Source: Pseudisothecium myosuroides (Eukaryota; Streptophyta; Bryopsida; Hypnales; Lembophyllaceae). From it: a stretch of DNA of 64,000 nucleotides. The position numbers and the translations under genes are program-made. The notes beneath the pieces are model-generated. The model made no database searches. It had not been told where the DNA came from and was given only the letters and a program-made list of their open reading frames with translations. Positions 38,284 to 50,496 of the stretch are shown piece after piece. Each line of letters opens with the position of its first letter. Position 1 is the first letter of the stretch. Location: NCBI GenBank assembly GCA_951799445.1, contig OX637290.1:5644501-5708500 (forward strand), written 5' to 3'.

Positions 38284-38748
38284 ATGAAAATGGCTCCAAA
38301 AAATAAACTTTTGTCTGATCTTCCATTAGTACATGATGAAGATATTGATGATCTAGAAAAGTTTAAGCAGTTGAATTTGTCGCATCTATTATTATTACAT
38401 TCTACAAGATTAACAATCAAAGATGACATTGAGGATGACATAGAAGACATACTAAAAACAAAATCAAAAAAGTTGCGTCCAATTCGGCCTCTTAGTCGTG
38501 CTGAACAACGACTTCTAGTGAAATTAAAACAACAATCGAATTTTAATGATTCCACTTCACAAGTTCAACTGAAGAATGCGTTGAAACTTGAAAAGTTGCA
38601 TACTATGAAAATGCAAGAAGAGATAAAACTCAAGAATAACACTAGAAAGGAATTGCAACATTTCAAGATTGTAGAACAAGAGTTGAGGCACCAAAATGCA
38701 GTAAAAGAGTTTGAAGATTTTAAACTTTGGATCAATAAATATTGTTGA
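38284..38748 (+). CDS. Unrecognised 154-codon ORF, coiled-coil rich (possible 3' exon)
   Basis: I do not recognise this protein. Its composition differs from AT-noise ORFs: an acidic stretch (HDEDIDDLEKF, KDDIEDDIEDI), a basic proline-containing segment (KSKKLRPIRPLSRAEQ), then a long Glu/Lys/Gln/Leu-rich, probably coiled-coil C-terminus ending in WINKYC before TGA. It could start at ATG 38284 or 38290. Alternatively CTTCCATTAG at about 38320-38330 is a good splice acceptor, which would make it the last exon of a gene with unseen upstream exons. It does not fit the splice phase of CNBD exon 31242-31427 (phase 0 out, phase 1 needed), so I keep it separate. No promoter is evident. Confidence 0.45.
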   Translation: MKMAPKNKLLSDLPLVHDEDIDDLEKFKQLNLSHLLLLHSTRLTIKDDIEDDIEDILKTKSKKLRPIRPLSRAEQRLLVKLKQQSNFNDSTSQVQLKNALKLEKLHTMKMQEEIKLKNNTRKELQHFKIVEQELRHQNAVKEFEDFKLWINKYC

Positions 38749-38921
38749 ATAGCATACAGATTACATCTTTAATTTAAATTTAGTAAAAAATAATTTTTTT
38801 AATCATAATTAAAATTCATATTTTCTTAATTTGTACCAAAAAAATTGATTTATAAATTATATATATATAATTTAATTCCTTCAAATACGTAGAAAACTTT
38901 GAATCATTCTATTTTGATTAA

Positions 38922-39827
38922 CCCGTAAAGGCCCATGCTTCTATTTTTAGCAATGTTCATAGCAATTTTGGACAAGTACTTGTGACTATAAATTTGCATA
39001 TTTTAGGCCAAAACTACAATAGAAGTTGTGGACAAGGAATATCTTTCATGTGAACAAAATTTCATGACATTTGGAAATATGAGTCAAATGTTATGGCCTA
39101 GTATGTTACTTTTTTCATCGGCCATGTAGTCCGGGTAGGTAAGAAAAAATCGTTTTAAAAAAAAATAAATTAAAATTAGTTTTCTAGCTTTACATATAAA
39201 CGTGGAAAGCTTTAAATCATTCCATTTCAATCAATGAGTCAAAAGTTATGAGGAGTTTTAATTTGCGGGCAATTATGGATATTCTACTCATAAATGAACT
39301 TTGAAGTTGTTTATTTCACTCAATTTCAATATTTTTGGAAAAAAATAAATTTATAGGATGTAGATTGTTTATTAAAACATTAAAACCATTGGGACTGACA
39401 TTTTTCAATTCCATAATTAAATTCTTAACAATTTAATGTTTCAAACCATTCTCTCTTTCTTTCTACTTACTATTTTTTTCTATATGTTGTACAATTCCAA
39501 ATGATTTGAATTTTTTTAAGCATGTAGCAAACTTGTTTAGGAAAAATAATCCAAAGAGGCACCACCATTTTGGACATTTTTTCAAACAAATGTGACCTTG
39601 TGAAGTGTAGCTTCCCTTTTTTTTGCAGGGCAAATAAAAACTACTATATTGCAATCCACATGGTGAAAAATTCTGAAATTTATTCTGCATCTTTTCAAAC
39701 CAGCGTACTACAAGATCCTACAGTTAGATGTATCAAAAAATGTTTTTTCTCCAAAATTTGGCACTTGCGCTCAAAATGGCAGTTTTTGAGTGTTCTGGGG
39801 GAAAACATAGGCAAGGAACTTGAGGGG
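38922..39827. mobile_element. Non-autonomous piggyBac-like element, 906 bp, subfamily A (inverted)
   Basis: Flanked by perfect TTAA (38918-38921 and 39828-39831). The ends are CCCGTAAAGGCCC and GGAACTTGAGGGG. Its interior is the diverged reverse complement of 14944-15862: both contain the motif meaning 'cytosine-poor, GACAAGGAATATC' and a CCAAAATGGTGG-type segment in opposite orientation. No transposase. Confidence 0.7.
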
Positions 39828-39831
39828 TTAA

Positions 39832-40199
39832 TAGACACTCTATCTCATGCAAGTTACAAAAAATTTATAGTGGTTTCACCAAAGTTGTAAGACACTATGA
39901 ATTCCTGATTGCTTGCATCTTAGTTCCCTTCAAGCCCATTTGGCAACTCCAAAAAAGTTCAAAATTTCTTTTCTTTTTGCCATCTTTTTTGAGACTCTTT
40001 CTGACACTTTTTTTGACATTTTTTTTAACAATCTTTGTAACATATTAGGTTTGACACTTTTTTTAACATTGAGATTTTTGGCAGCGTTTCTTTAACACTT
40101 CAAAATTGAAAATATATCACAAACAACACCCCTTTTTGGTAGTGTTAATTGAGCTCAAAATCAAAGTGTGACCATATGCCAATGGACATAATCCTTTAA
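39832..40199. other. AT-rich spacer
   Basis: No gene is seen. There is a short pile-up of related pyrimidine-rich motifs (GACACTTTTTTTGACATTTT and variants, 39995-40065). Confidence 0.4.
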
Positions 40200-41027
40200 T
40201 CCCTAAATGCTTGAGGCAACAAATTTTGGTGTTGACCATACTTTGAAGTTAATTTAAAACCTAACCAAGTTGCAATATTTATTCGTTTATATTTAAAAAA
40301 AATTCTCTTTAAATTCTAGTTTTAGCATCAAAAATCTGATTTTGAAAATGATTAATTATGATTTTTCTATTTAAGACTTTGTGCAAGGGTGTCCATTACA
40401 ATCTTGACTTTCCGTAGGGTTGAGGGCTCTTGGAAATGAGCCTCAAATACACTAGATCTTAGGAAAAAAAGCACATTAGAAATTCATTAAAAAAAAATGT
40501 AGAGTAGATTTTGGGAAGCCATAAATTGATTGGAGTTATGCATGTTAGGCCCTTTAATCTCATTTTTTCCTTGATGACCAACCATTTAAAGTTGACATGT
40601 GAAAAGAGGATTGAAAGACTTCAAATCACTTTTGCACTTTTAACACCTTCATGATCAAACATTATAATCTTTCAATTGTTGTGTTTTCTTTTCCTCTATA
40701 ATCTTTAATATGTCTAGTTTGAATCAATATAGTTACAATTTAAAAAAAATTGATACAACTTATAAAAATGTTGGCTTTTTGTTCAATTTAGAGCAAATTC
40801 CTACACTGAATAGGGGTATTAAGGGGACCCAAAAATTAAAGGGACTTATCTGGGAAAACTGTAGATGTTTGAAACATGATGTACAACCCCCGGACACTTC
40901 AATAACTATTGATGTACAGAAAAGGCAGATATTTATGTAGTGTGAAATGTCGATTAATTAGTATGGGTCCCCTTAATACCCCTATTCAGTGTAGAAGCTC
41001 AAAAAAGGCCTTGCCGGCATTTAGGAG
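40200..41027. mobile_element. Third-type piggyBac-like element with a nested MITE
   Basis: It begins TCCCTAAATGC after TTAA (40196-40199) and ends CCGGCATTTAGGAG before TTAA (41028-41031); the ends are inverted repeats of about 11 bp. A complete 188-bp TA-flanked MITE (40804-40991) sits inside, so the host element is the older insertion. It ends about 400 bp upstream of the PDIL5-4 start codon. Confidence 0.55.
40804..40991. mobile_element. Tc1/mariner-like MITE, 188 bp, with perfect terminal repeats
   Basis: The ends CACTGAATAGGGGTATTAAG... and its exact reverse complement form a perfect inverted repeat of about 28 bp. Both are flanked by TA (40802-40803 and 40992-40993). The CACTG terminus and TA duplication are typical of the Tc1/mariner superfamily. 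The perfect repeats suggest a comparatively recent insertion. Confidence 0.85.
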
Positions 41028-41031
41028 TTAA

Positions 41032-41427
41032 GGCTTAATAGGCTCAAAAGTGGTGATGCGCCCGGTCAGCGAGGAAGGCAGATACCCGCCGGGAACATAC
41101 ATGCACGGCCACTTACCCCGCTGGAACGACCTCGAGTTGGAACATACCCGGAAAGCCATGCACAGTCGCACGACGATACCGGAGAACAGGATTCAAGGCC
41201 CAGCCCAACGAATGTCACGATCTCCTTCACGATTTGCATTCTTCCTCCGTTTCTGCGTTTTCGCAGATTGAAGAATCTCAGCAAGCCTGCAGCAGCTCCT
41301 TGCTGCCATCCCGGGCTTTCTGTCTTCCTTAAGCTTAACAGATCCATGATCTTTTCGAACTTCTCCACTTAACACAGCTCTCAGTTGTCGTCGCCAAGCA
41401 CCTTCGCAGCTTCCCAGCTTCGCAGCC
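41032..41427 (+). promoter_or_regulatory. Upstream region / 5' UTR of PDIL5-4
   Basis: A locally GC-richer block (CGCCCGGTCAGCGAGG, CCGCCGGGAACATAC and pyrimidine-rich stretches) directly precedes the start codon and contrasts with the AT-rich DNA to its left. This is consistent with the promoter and 5' UTR of a broadly expressed gene. No clear TATA box is seen and the transcription start is not defined. Confidence 0.45.
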
Positions 41428-44400
41428 ATGGTGTCCACCAGCAAAATCAAGTCCATAGACTTCTACAGGTTCGTTGTTCTCTTTCCCATTGTTCTCGGGA
41501 TTACGGTGCGCGATTTGATCACACTGCCGGGGTTTTGTGCTAGGGTTCGGGGTGGACCCTAAGCTTTAGGGTTTATGGTGAATGCACGCAACTTTCCTTT
41601 TTTAACAATGACATTCCTAAAAACATCTGCCACACTGTCTTTGATTGTAGCACATTTAAAATTTGTCGTAGTGAAAAAGTTCAGACGCCCTTTGGTTAGA
41701 TTTAACAGCTTGAGTGTATCGCGAGGGTGACTTTCCTGCGAAAGACTCTTGACTGGAAAATGGGAGAATTGCGGGGTTGTAATTTGGACAGTGTAGACCT
41801 AAAATGGCAAGAATCGTTACGATTTTTGGAAGGGCTTATGAGAACAGTGGAGGGAGAGAATGTTTTGTTCCTTGTTCTGGAGAGTTTGCACGGAGCCTGC
41901 ATTGGCGTGTTTATCAGATAACAGCCTTGAAAAATTCTCGCGGGCGGGGTTGCCTGTTAGGTTTGTGTGGCAGTTAGTTCTATTTGCTGTGGACTTGAGT
42001 GTCCATTCTTTTTGAAGATTAAAATAAATGAAAGAGCGTTCAGTTGCTGTAGCTCCGAGTCAAGTCGCGATTGTAGGAGGAAATTAGGAGAGTGTTAATT
42101 GTGGTAGATGATCGTAATTGCGGACAGTGTTTGATGTGGAATTTGGGACGAGTGCTGCTTAGGGAATAGCACCCCTGAAGTGTACACCTCTGGTTCATTT
42201 TCTCCATAGAGGTATACATTTCAGGGGCTGGTGTCCCCTGAGCAGCACTTATTCCTCGAGGGAAACTTATCCTAACATGCGTTCTACTAACACGCTGGGT
42301 GATACAGGAAAATACCGAGGGACCTAACAGAAGCGTCTCTATCTGGGGCAGGATTGTCAATCCTGGCTGCACTTTCAATGGTGTTCCTCTTTGGAATGGT
42401 AAATTCTGAACTTTTTTGTGTCGCTGCTATCTATTGGTATGATAATGTGGTGATCTTTTTGTGAAGAGGACATTTTTAGTGGTTGCCACCATGTTTGGGG
42501 AAGTTTCTTGTGGCCGAAAAAAAACATGGTTGAACGCCTCTGTATGTAGTTACTTTCTTTCATGGGCTTCTGTCCATCTTTTGGACTTGTAGTTCTGATT
42601 CTCCTCTAATATTGTAGCTTCTCATATGACTCTGTTTTGTTTGTTGGATGTGTAGGAGCTCAGTGCTTACTTGACGACTACCACCTCGACCAGCGTTGTG
42701 GTTGACAGAAGTAGGGACGGAGACTATCTACGGATTGACTTCAACTTGAGGTTTTTGACTTTATTTCTTAGATTCGCTTTCAGTTGAAAGTCATTTAAGA
42801 GCTTGAACAGACATTGGAGAATTATTTTTGGAATATCTAACATGTTCTACAAAGTAGTGCGAAGTGCCAGTAGGAAAGGCGTTGGCCTTAAGGACATCGA
42901 CACTTCCAGTTTACAGATATTGTCCGGCAAGATCTGTAATGATGTGGGCTGTGGCGTAATTTTCTTTTTGTCTGCAGCTTTCCAGCTCTATCTTGTGAAT
43001 TTGCTTCAGTGGATGTCAGCGATGTTTTAGGCACAGTAAGTTTTTTTTTCATGGTTCATTTGGAGACTTTACTTGCCAGGGTGCATAATTTACCTCAGAT
43101 TGTTTGAAGTACCATCGTCTCAAGTTTTGTGGGTTGTAAGGTTGAGTTTTTGGATGCGTTCCCTCAGCTGAGTCACAAGTAGTGCGTTTGTTTTTAGGAA
43201 ATATATGTATAAACTGCTTTGTTTTCAATTGACTGCAGCATAGATTCAATTTGACAAAAACTGTAAGGAAGTACCCAATCGACCCACGATTGCAAAGGAT
43301 AGGAAACGAGTTTCATTCAGGGTCTGTACCGAAGATCAACAATCACGGTGACGATGAAACCGCAGAAGATATGTTTGAGCACCTTGGGGAGGGTTCGGTG
43401 GATCTGAACAAGAACAATTTCGACGTATTCTCTAAGCAGTAAGATCTGCAGAACTGTTTGCAGTATTTGTGCTTTTTCTTTCTGGTTTCTGGATTAGATG
43501 GACATCGAGTTAGCATTTTGTTAGTAATTGTTCCTGGTCGTTTACTCTGTGTCGAAGACTTTCTCTTCAAAGTAGAAGAGTACTTTTAAGTGGATGTCAG
43601 TACTTACTTTAGAAATGCTTTTGAGGTGCAGATAAATATCTGTTCGTTGGTGATATGCAGGTTCAATGTTCTGGTCGTCAATTTTTACGCCCCTTGGTGT
43701 CCGTGGAGCAATAAACTGGTGAGTGAATCATGCACAGACTGTCATTGGTCTCGCTTTTCAATAGCTTCATTTTCTAGTCACGTTTTTGTAGGGGAACCTT
43801 CGCGCGGTGCGAGTATTTGATTAATCGTGATTACTTATCTGCTGGTCTGATACGTCGAATTCACTGACGGGTTAGTTCTCTCTTTAATATACGACTCCCT
43901 TTCTGGTGTCTTCATGAAGTTTCCGCTGTTGACAGCAAACACATGAGACTAGCGTATGTGGAAGCAGATTTGATATTGGGTGCTAACTCTCTGTGCAATT
44001 TGTTGTTTCTTATTTTATTCCTGTCAGAGACCTTCTTGGGAGAAAGCAGCCAAAATTATGGCAGACAGGTAATACCGTTCGTTATGAAATTATTTCGCCG
44101 TGAAGTATAGGTTTGGGCGTGCATGAATTGAATGGTTTAGGGAAGGGAGTTCAGCAGACCATGAGGTAGTTTGAACTTATTGTGAGAGCAGCATATAGGC
44201 CCTTGGTTGCCTAGTAGTGTGAAAAAGTGTTCTTGTGTACTGAAGTAAACATTTCTCCATAACCTGGTTTACAGGTTTAATCCAGAGATGGATGGGAGAA
44301 TTCTACTTGCTAAAGTTGACTGCACTATGAACATTGATCTCTGTAGATCGTAAGTTCTCCAAATTCTGTGCCCATTTTTCGGTAAATGTTCTTGGTGTCG

Positions 44401-47400
44401 GTCCTTGTCTTCTCCTGAGTTGATTGTGCATAGAGTTTATGTGTTCAATCGAATTAGGCGTCTTCTTGATTGCTTGTTAGTATTGATTACGTTTTAGGAC
44501 AGAATTTTTTTGGCCTAGAAGCTATTTGTGGAGCCACAGAGGGACTTATGAATTCTGCTGTTTGCAGGCACCACATCCAAGGTTATCCATCAATCCGCAT
44601 TTTCCGTAAAGGCCATGACGTCAGGTGCTTAGATTTTCTCTGCATTACTATTTCTACTGTATATCTTTAAATTGCAAGATGGTTTGTGTTCATGTACGGA
44701 AGAGGTCGTGCATGTTACAAAGTAGTTTGAGAGAATAGAGCCAGAGATGCTAGCTTGGAGTGAATATTTTGAAGTATAATCTGGTGGATAAGAGTGTTGT
44801 TGCTGCCCCGCTGTTATCAGTTGACTACACTCGCAACATCTTCAACATATCGTTCGCTCAGTATATTGTCTAACTGCTCTTGGAATGTGTGTTTGTTGTC
44901 CGTGCAAACTCTACATGACTGAATAAATGGCGGGTACTTGTTTTGGGACATCAGAGGGTAAGAGTGTTCTGCTCCAAAGTCTTCCGTGCCAGTTGCCTCC
45001 CAAGTCGATCATGCTTCATAATTGTTCTTTGTAGAGGAACTGTGTATGGCTCTGTTATTTGTTCGATCGATGTGTCTGTAATTGCACAATTTATTTCATG
45101 AATTCTCTCTTCACTTAACTATGCTATTTCACAAATTTCCTTGGTTCAAATTTTGCAGAGATGAGCATGGGCAGCATGAGCACGACTCCTACTATGGGGA
45201 GCGCGATACCGAGTCCCTAGTCGCTGTAAGTTTGGTCCCTTTGTTGTCTTCCATTTTGTTTTACGTGACTTGTTGTGTTGTGATATAAACGAATTAAAAT
45301 CTTTTAGGCAGCAAATTTCCTTAGTGTATCCTAGTTTATTGAATTTCAGCCCTGCCTATTGTGTGACAGTGTTCTTGACATCATGAGGATTCTTCGTGTG
45401 CCTTGCCATTCAGCCTTCTGACCAAGTAGACTTATGTTCATAACTCACAGATTTAATAATTTGTACATATTGGACTGAAAACTCACAACTCGTGGAATTT
45501 CTAGTTCATGGCGGAGCTTGTTCCTCCAGCTGTGGTGGATGGAAAATTTCAGCTAGAAGATAAGTCTAGTAACACAGGGGCTGCGAACTCGACCACGAAG
45601 CGTCCTGCACCTACAGCCGGAGGCTGTAGAATTGAAGGGTTTGTCAGGGTTAAGAAGGTAACTTTTCTTGTTCGGTTCTTCCATCAACCCACCTCCATGT
45701 ACCATGATTGAATGAATGTATGCTTTCTCGTAGTACAGCCATCATCTTTTGACTGTCGGTTGTAGGTGTGTGTACCTTGTTCGAGTCTTCCTTTTTCACT
45801 TTTTTCTATGTGCAGGGTGCAATTGGTCTATGCCTGCCAGTATTATACACCCTGCCAGTATTGTACATGCTTGCCAGATGCTAAGTCACCATACAATTGT
45901 CTCTGCTACAGTTCAGCCTTCAGTATGGCAGCAGTACTTGGTTTGAAAATGTGTCCCTTGACATTGAATGTGCTACGGAAATGAAACATGTGGGGCTTAC
46001 TAACGGCATTGTTTTAGGGGGTTACTTGTGTGTTAAATATTTGGAAAGCTAAGTGCACTCGTAGTTTTCTAATTCTTGAAGTGCATCCACTGTAGTTTTA
46101 AGCTTTATGGCTTATGTGTGGCAGGTCCCTGGAGAATTGATGATATCCGCACATTCTGGTGCACATTCATTTGATGCGGCCAACATGAACATGACCCACT
46201 ATGTTGGGTTCTTCAGTTTTGGTCGGAAGTTATCTTGGCGGTCAGTTCGTTGGGTCAATGAACTGTTACCTGAGTTGGATACCAACGTAGATCGTTTGAC
46301 AGGAAATGTATTCCCTTCTGAACATGAAAACATCACGGTACGTGGCAATATCCTAGTCAAGCGTTAGTTTGATTGTTTTAGTTCTGATATCCACAAGTAA
46401 ATGTCCAAGTGTAAGTTTAGCTTGTCAACCTGTATCATTTTAAGGCGTCAAGGAGATCTGTAACAAAGAACAAGGTTGTGTTGCATCTGAACTCCAGTTT
46501 TTTGTAAGAATATCTCCAGGGGTTCCTTCATTTGTCAAGTACGATTCGTAGTCCTTACCACTTGTATTAACCCTTTTAACGCCCACAGTGACCAGATTGG
46601 TAACCTGATAGATTGAAAATTCAACATGTAGAAATTTAAGGGTTATGGATGTATATTAACTTCTTCATGATCTGCTTGATTTCAGTGCCAATGGCTTATC
46701 TTATTCTCTGAACTATGCTCACTATATATTTTGTAAGTTTGGTGAAAGTGGCCTAGTTGTCTCTTATCTATGACTACTGCACATTTCGTGTTTCAACTTC
46801 TCATCTAGTCGTGTGTTCACCTGGTGACAGCATGATCATTACTTGCAAGTCGTTAAGACAGAGGTGATCACACTCCACCGGTCACAGAGTGAAAAGGTGC
46901 TTGATCAATATGATTATACTGCACACAGTAATATGATCCAGTCTACCAATGTACCTGTTGTGAAGTTTCACTATGAACTCTCTCCAATGCAGGTACGCCA
47001 CTTCTGATATGCTCTGAACTCCTTTAGTAATTCCTTGGTGATAGCTTTAGCCCTTAAGTGCTCGACTGGCCAATGTGACTTCTTCCATATCTATCGGAGT
47101 TGAAATAAATCATTTAAGACACTTCAAGGAAGTCAAGAGAACGAAGAATCATGTCTTACACTTTGAACGATAGAAATTGTGTTTTGAAATTTACTACAAT
47201 CAACTATTAGCTTCCAAAGTGTACTTTCTATTTTTCATTTGGGCACTTAAAGGGTTATGCTCTGCTGCTATGATGTTCATAACTGCTCCTGAACAGACAT
47301 TTTATTATTCTGTTACTGGGCTTCCTCAACTGATTCGTCGTCCCTTTGTTGCAGGTCTTGGTCAAGGAGAATTCAAAATCTTTCTCACACTTTCTGACAA

Positions 47401-47724
47401 ACCTTTGCGCAATTATTGGAGGTGTTTTCACGGTGAATGCTCAGTGCTCTATTACTCATTGAGCTTCTCTAGTTGCTGGGGATGTCGTTCAGGGGGTGGA
47501 AGTGAAAGATGTGCATTTAGAATTTTACAAGATTTACAATAGATTCTTGCTGAATTTGGAAACTGGAGCATTTGAAACTGGATCTTGGAGAGGGCTTGAC
47601 TGAGGTTTTTGGGGTCATGATTTCTGACTCGTGCTTTTTTGTGCAGGTCGCCGGAATTATTGACTCCATGTTGCATAACGCTATGCATGTTATGAAGAAG
47701 GTGGAACTTGGGAAACAATACTGA
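41428..47724 (+). CDS. PDIL5-4: Protein disulfide isomerase-like 5-4 (PDI-C type), complete, 15 exons
   Basis: Exons: 41428-41468, 42308-42398, 42656-42750, 42978-43035, 43239-43438, 43661-43718, 44028-44068, 44275-44349, 44568-44624, 45159-45225, 45505-45657, 46125-46337, 46831-46992, 47355-47432, 47647-47724. They join in frame to 488 residues, close to the usual length of about 480. Order: MVSTSKIKSIDFYR start; membrane segment about 27-46; ERGIC-like N-terminal domain; thioredoxin domain with NFYAPWCPWS (active site C175-P-W-S178); Erv41/46-type COPII-vesicle domain (GCRIEGFVRVKK, then HSFDAANMNMTH); second membrane segment about 453-473; tail KKVELGKQY. Such proteins sit in ER-Golgi membranes with the thioredoxin part in the lumen. 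With one active-site cysteine, isomerase rather than net oxidation is likely. The ATG has a good context (GCAGCCATGG). No lesion is seen, so this is a normal gene. Confidence 0.97.
42151..42250. repeat. Hairpin, about 100 bp, in PDIL5-4 intron 1
   Basis: The left arm AGTGCTGCTTAGGG ... CCCCTGAAGTGTACACCTCT pairs with the right arm AGAGGTATACATTTCAGGGG ... CCCCTGAGCAGCACT around a loop of about 15 bases. The stem is about 40 bp with a few mismatches. It may be a foldback MITE or a small-RNA hairpin. Confidence 0.7.
46571..46642. mobile_element. Possible 72-bp piggyBac-like remnant in PDIL5-4 intron 12
   Basis: It starts CCCTTTTAACGCCC after TTAA (46567-46570) and ends GAAATTTAAGGG before TTAT. 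The ends resemble typical piggyBac termini, but the element is very short and the inverted match is weak. Confidence 0.3.
47051..47254. mobile_element. Possible 204-bp piggyBac-like MITE in PDIL5-4 intron 13
   Basis: The left end CCCTTAAGTGCTC and right end GGGCACTTAAAGGG are inverted repeats (about 12 of 14). They are bordered by TTAG and TTAT, plausible decayed TTAA sites. The CCCTTTAAGTGCC terminus is closer to the large element's CCCTTTAGCAGT than the 0.9-kb copies are. Confidence 0.45.
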
Positions 47725-50496
47725 ATGCTAGTAGTGTTTTTCGCAATTGGTTAATCTTGAGAGAAACACTAGAGTTTTGGTAGAATTGATTCTTTATTCT
47801 ATTCCATCTCCCATGGCCGTGTAGGTTGCTAGGTTGCTGCCCTTCAAGAACCGCTCATCAAGGCATGTCGTTGATTAGGGCTGCTCGAAGTCTTGTCCAT
47901 AGTTATTAGAACTGATTGTGGATGACTTCTTAAAATTCTTAATTGATGGCTAAGTATTAGTGTAATGATAGTTGTAGGACTTACGAAATTGTCACTAGTG
48001 TGATTCTAATAGATTGCTCTTGTTTGTGATTTTAAATTTGTCCTTTTGAAAGCGAAGTTTTTTAAAAGATACGCCAAACCTCACCTTTTCTGGTTTATTT
48101 CTATCAACAGTTCGGGTGTACACAACCGAGGCTTATTTTTATCTGTGTAGCACTTCTTCCAAATCTTAGGGAAAACATGAAATTTTCTTCTACATCCTAA
48201 AATTTCCTTCTGCTTGAAAATTATGATGTCAAGATTCAATTTAGAAGACTGATTTAGTTGCTGTTTTGAACCCGTAGTGTGCCTAAACCTCAAAAATAAA
48301 TTCCAAGTTAGATTGCTCATAGCCAAGCATAGAGATTTTCAATGTGTAATTGTACTGTTTGAAAGTGTAGGCATGAAAGACCTGTTGACTTGGAGCCAAT
48401 AGGGGGTGGTACAGGGAGTACCATGATCTTTAAAGACTTTTTTTAATTTAATTTTATTAAATGTGGAAAATTAGTAAATTGTAAATAATATATTTTCCAG
48501 AAATTTAGGTTTAAAAAAATACTTCTTCAAATGTACAAATGTTGGAAATTACATTTAAATAGACAGCAAAAAAATGTTTGCATGTTTGATGTTTGTTTGA
48601 TGTTTGAATGTAAGGTAGAACTACCCATTACCATACAGATTTGCTATCTAGGTACTTTGGAGAAGATGTTTGTCAGCTCCCATATTTTTCAGAGATAGAA
48701 AAGTTTGAGAGAAGTCATTTGCAAAAAGAATGAAGAGATTCTGACAAGAATTGAATTTTCTATGATTTTTCAAAGACAAAATGTTAAAGCATGAATAGAC
48801 CCTTGTTGAAGCATGGGCTGACGTGTTCGCTTCCCAAGTGCATTGCCATCATGGCAAAGGATTACTAAGATTGTGATAATGGATTGATCACTGACGCAAA
48901 TGGAAGGACCATGTAGGTGTCGGAATTAGGTAGATGACGGTATTGGGTAGTGCTACCTTAGTAAGAAATCAAACCAAATAAATCAAGATTTGGCTACTAT
49001 TTTCAAAGGGGCTCGCAGTCAACCAAGTGCATCTTAACCCTTAAATGACATAGCAGCCATTTTTTGGCCAATGAATGATATTCAGGCCGTTTGGCTAATG
49101 TAAAGGAGCTGTTTTTGGTGTATATGGAGTTGTGTGCCATTATGCAAAGCAAAAAAAGCCTCATTCAATGAGTTCATATTTTATGGGATTCCTAATTCTA
49201 AAAAGACAACGTTAGGCTACACTATCGTTCTTGCAATTTCCATATGATCGAAGGCAACTTGCAATGTTGACTTGTAAAACTTTTGACATTCATACTTTAT
49301 TTTGTTGGGGAGCAAGCACATTTCCACATCACTGTGATGGGCAGTTCCTATGTCCTAAGTAATTGAATACAAAGTTATTAATAGGAGCCCATCAAATGTG
49401 TCACATCTGCATTGTTAGCTTGTGTGAATTTCATGAAGTGCAATTGGATTTTGGTCTAATATGTTCTAAATAAGAAATGTAGTGTACAAGTAGATTTGAA
49501 TTGTTTATTCCAAATCCCCAATCATATCACTCTACCAACTCCATAATAAATGTAGTGCACAAGTACATTTGAATTATTTATTCAAAATTCCCAATCATAT
49601 TGCTCTGCCAACTCACATGCCAACTGATTGAACTGAGTAGAAATAAACTTGCTCCAAATCCCCAATCACATTGCTTTGCCAACTCCTCTACCAATTGATT
49701 GAACTAAGCGGAAATAAACTTGCTCCAATCCCCAATCACATCACCCTACCAAGCCACATACTAGTGGAGCGCAAATAAACCTACTTGTACATTGGTTCCA
49801 TTTTTGACAACTTTTCACAAGAATCCACATTAAACAATTCATGTCAATTGAGTGGAAATAGGGGAATAATATCCCTTTCCTCTTCAAAAGTATAAATTAA
49901 AATTCAACTAAGACCCCTTTTCCCTCTTATGAAGTGGCCCTCTAGAGGCCTCAGATTTTTTCTAATGGCAAGTTGCCATCCCTTGCTACTATTCATAGTT
50001 GTCTTGTATAGCAAGGATAAAAGAAATGAACATTGAATTACTAAATTGGCAACAAATTGGCCCAAATTGCACCATGTATATGAATATCACAACACTAACG
50101 AATACAACTATATACTATATCTAATAGGCTATGGTTGATGCTACATGAAAAACATGATTGTAGAGAAATTATACTTTAGTACATTGGATTCAGATTTATC
50201 ATGAAACGCCACTACAGAAAAAATCTGCTTCTCAACTGTGACATAGAATTTCATTTACATGTTAAGTTAGTGGCCCCCAAAGACGACAACAACATGATTC
50301 ATCACCCAGTAGTCTATTGCAAAAACTGCTACTGTATATTTCATTGCCCTTGATAACACAAAATTTTGCCAACTTCTACAATACTGAAATTCTAATCAAT
50401 GGTGCACATAATATAGTGATGCCACAACAACATCAAGTATCAAAGTGATATGAGAATCAATTTATCACACACATAGTAGGTTTTAGAAAAACATTA
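47725..50496. other. Intergenic DNA downstream of PDIL5-4
   Basis: It contains the PDIL5-4 3' UTR at its start and no other recognisable gene. There is a solitary piggyBac-like end (TTAA then CCCTTAAATGACATAG, 49034-49053) with no partner seen. Short diverged direct repeats around 49500-49800 share CCAAATCCCCAATCA(C/T)AT. Confidence 0.55.

Noticed and set aside
46571..47254. A single piggyBac-like element spanning both CCCTTT ends
   Set aside because: It would contain the conserved PDIL5-4 exon 46831-46992, so the ends must belong to separate small elements or chance.
47177..47542. 121-codon plus-strand ORF
   Set aside because: It overlaps exon 47355-47432 in a non-coding frame; the PDIL5-4 frame is unambiguous.
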